Shown here: positions 63,869 through 64,000 of the stretch, piece after piece
Layout: every line of letters begins with the position of its first letter
Numbering within the stretch: position 1 is the stretch's first letter
Assembly (NCBI GenBank): GCA_947450025.1
Contig: CANFTW010000006.1
Span: forward strand, 158,492 to 222,491
DNA length: 64,000 nt
Source: Bacteroidota bacterium
Lineage (GTDB): Bacteria > Bacteroidota > Bacteroidia > B-17B0 > Aurantibacillaceae
Direction of reading: 5' to 3'
Notes under the pieces: generated by a model
The model's input: the letters and a program-made list of their open reading frames with translations, nothing else
Told to the model about the DNA's origin: nothing
Database searches by the model: none
Translations under genes and position numbers: made by a program

Positions 63869-64000
63869 GTTTAAAGGTTAAACAAAATTTTGAAACTGAC
63901 ATAAAAATTCAAAGCATTAAGCCCTTTATATTATTATGTCTTCAAAATAGTAGATGTCAATTCATGAATGATGATTATGTTTATTATTACGTTAAAAAAG
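63869..64000. other. End of window, nothing recognised
   Basis: The last 132 bases are AT-rich, and I see no coding region, RNA gene or clear promoter. They form the upstream region of the transglutaminase-like gene. Confidence 0.5.

Overview
The window is ordinary chromosomal DNA from a low-GC member of the Bacteroidota. Direct signs are a very large secreted protein (33049-37011) ending in the gliding/type IX secretion (T9SS) type B sorting domain, an OmpA/beta-propeller/TPR protein resembling PorE, a TonB-dependent receptor with an N-terminal carboxypeptidase-regulatory-like domain, a bacillithiol synthesis gene (bshC), start codons with no Shine-Dalgarno sequence, and repeated matches to the Bacteroidota -7 promoter element TAnnTTTG. 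A flavobacterium-like or neighbouring lineage is likely; I cannot name a genus. No phage, insertion sequence, integrase or CRISPR array was seen.

Layout. 1-5.2 kb: the end of hemL, adenine deaminase, an alpha/beta hydrolase that has lost its expected catalytic histidine, thymidine kinase, a conserved hypothetical protein and an M28 peptidase. 5.2-12.5 kb: acyl-CoA carboxylase beta subunit, an RhlE-type RNA helicase, pgeF, a small CxxC membrane protein, and an fhs-bshC pair. 12.7-18.4 kb: a three-gene SMC-like operon (kleisin-like, small winged-helix-like and 1228-aa ATPase proteins) that looks like an Mks/Jet condensin without the JetD nuclease. 18.4-25.8 kb: a TauE/SafE permease, ppiD, and a coaX-outer membrane protein-lptC cluster with a small membrane protein and a FAD enzyme between lptC and ppiD. 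25.9-33 kb: tRNA-Phe, a glycosyltransferase starting right after the tRNA terminator, a Bax-inhibitor-like protein, a TonB receptor, dprA and a FAD oxidoreductase.

33-48 kb: the T9SS-type adhesin, penicillin-binding protein 1A, two polytopic membrane proteins of probable surface-glycan function, scoAB, a family 2 glycosyltransferase, a UDP-GlcNAc 2-epimerase, radC and an MFS transporter. 48-55 kb: a TIGR02757 protein, the PorE-like protein, and an operon of a flippase-like protein, a glycosyltransferase and a lone DppC-type permease; then ruvC. 55-64 kb: cdd, pdhA, pdhC, an enoyl-CoA hydratase, an arginase-family gene, a 464-bp gene-free interval full of inverted repeats, pdxH, a YqgE/AlgH protein and a secreted transglutaminase-like protein.

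The gene set is mostly core metabolism (tetrapyrrole, purine salvage, folate C1, CoA, pyruvate dehydrogenase, PLP), envelope biogenesis and DNA maintenance. The two things most worth following up are the JetD-less SMC operon (12733-18363) and the structured inverted-repeat element (about 60484-60676).
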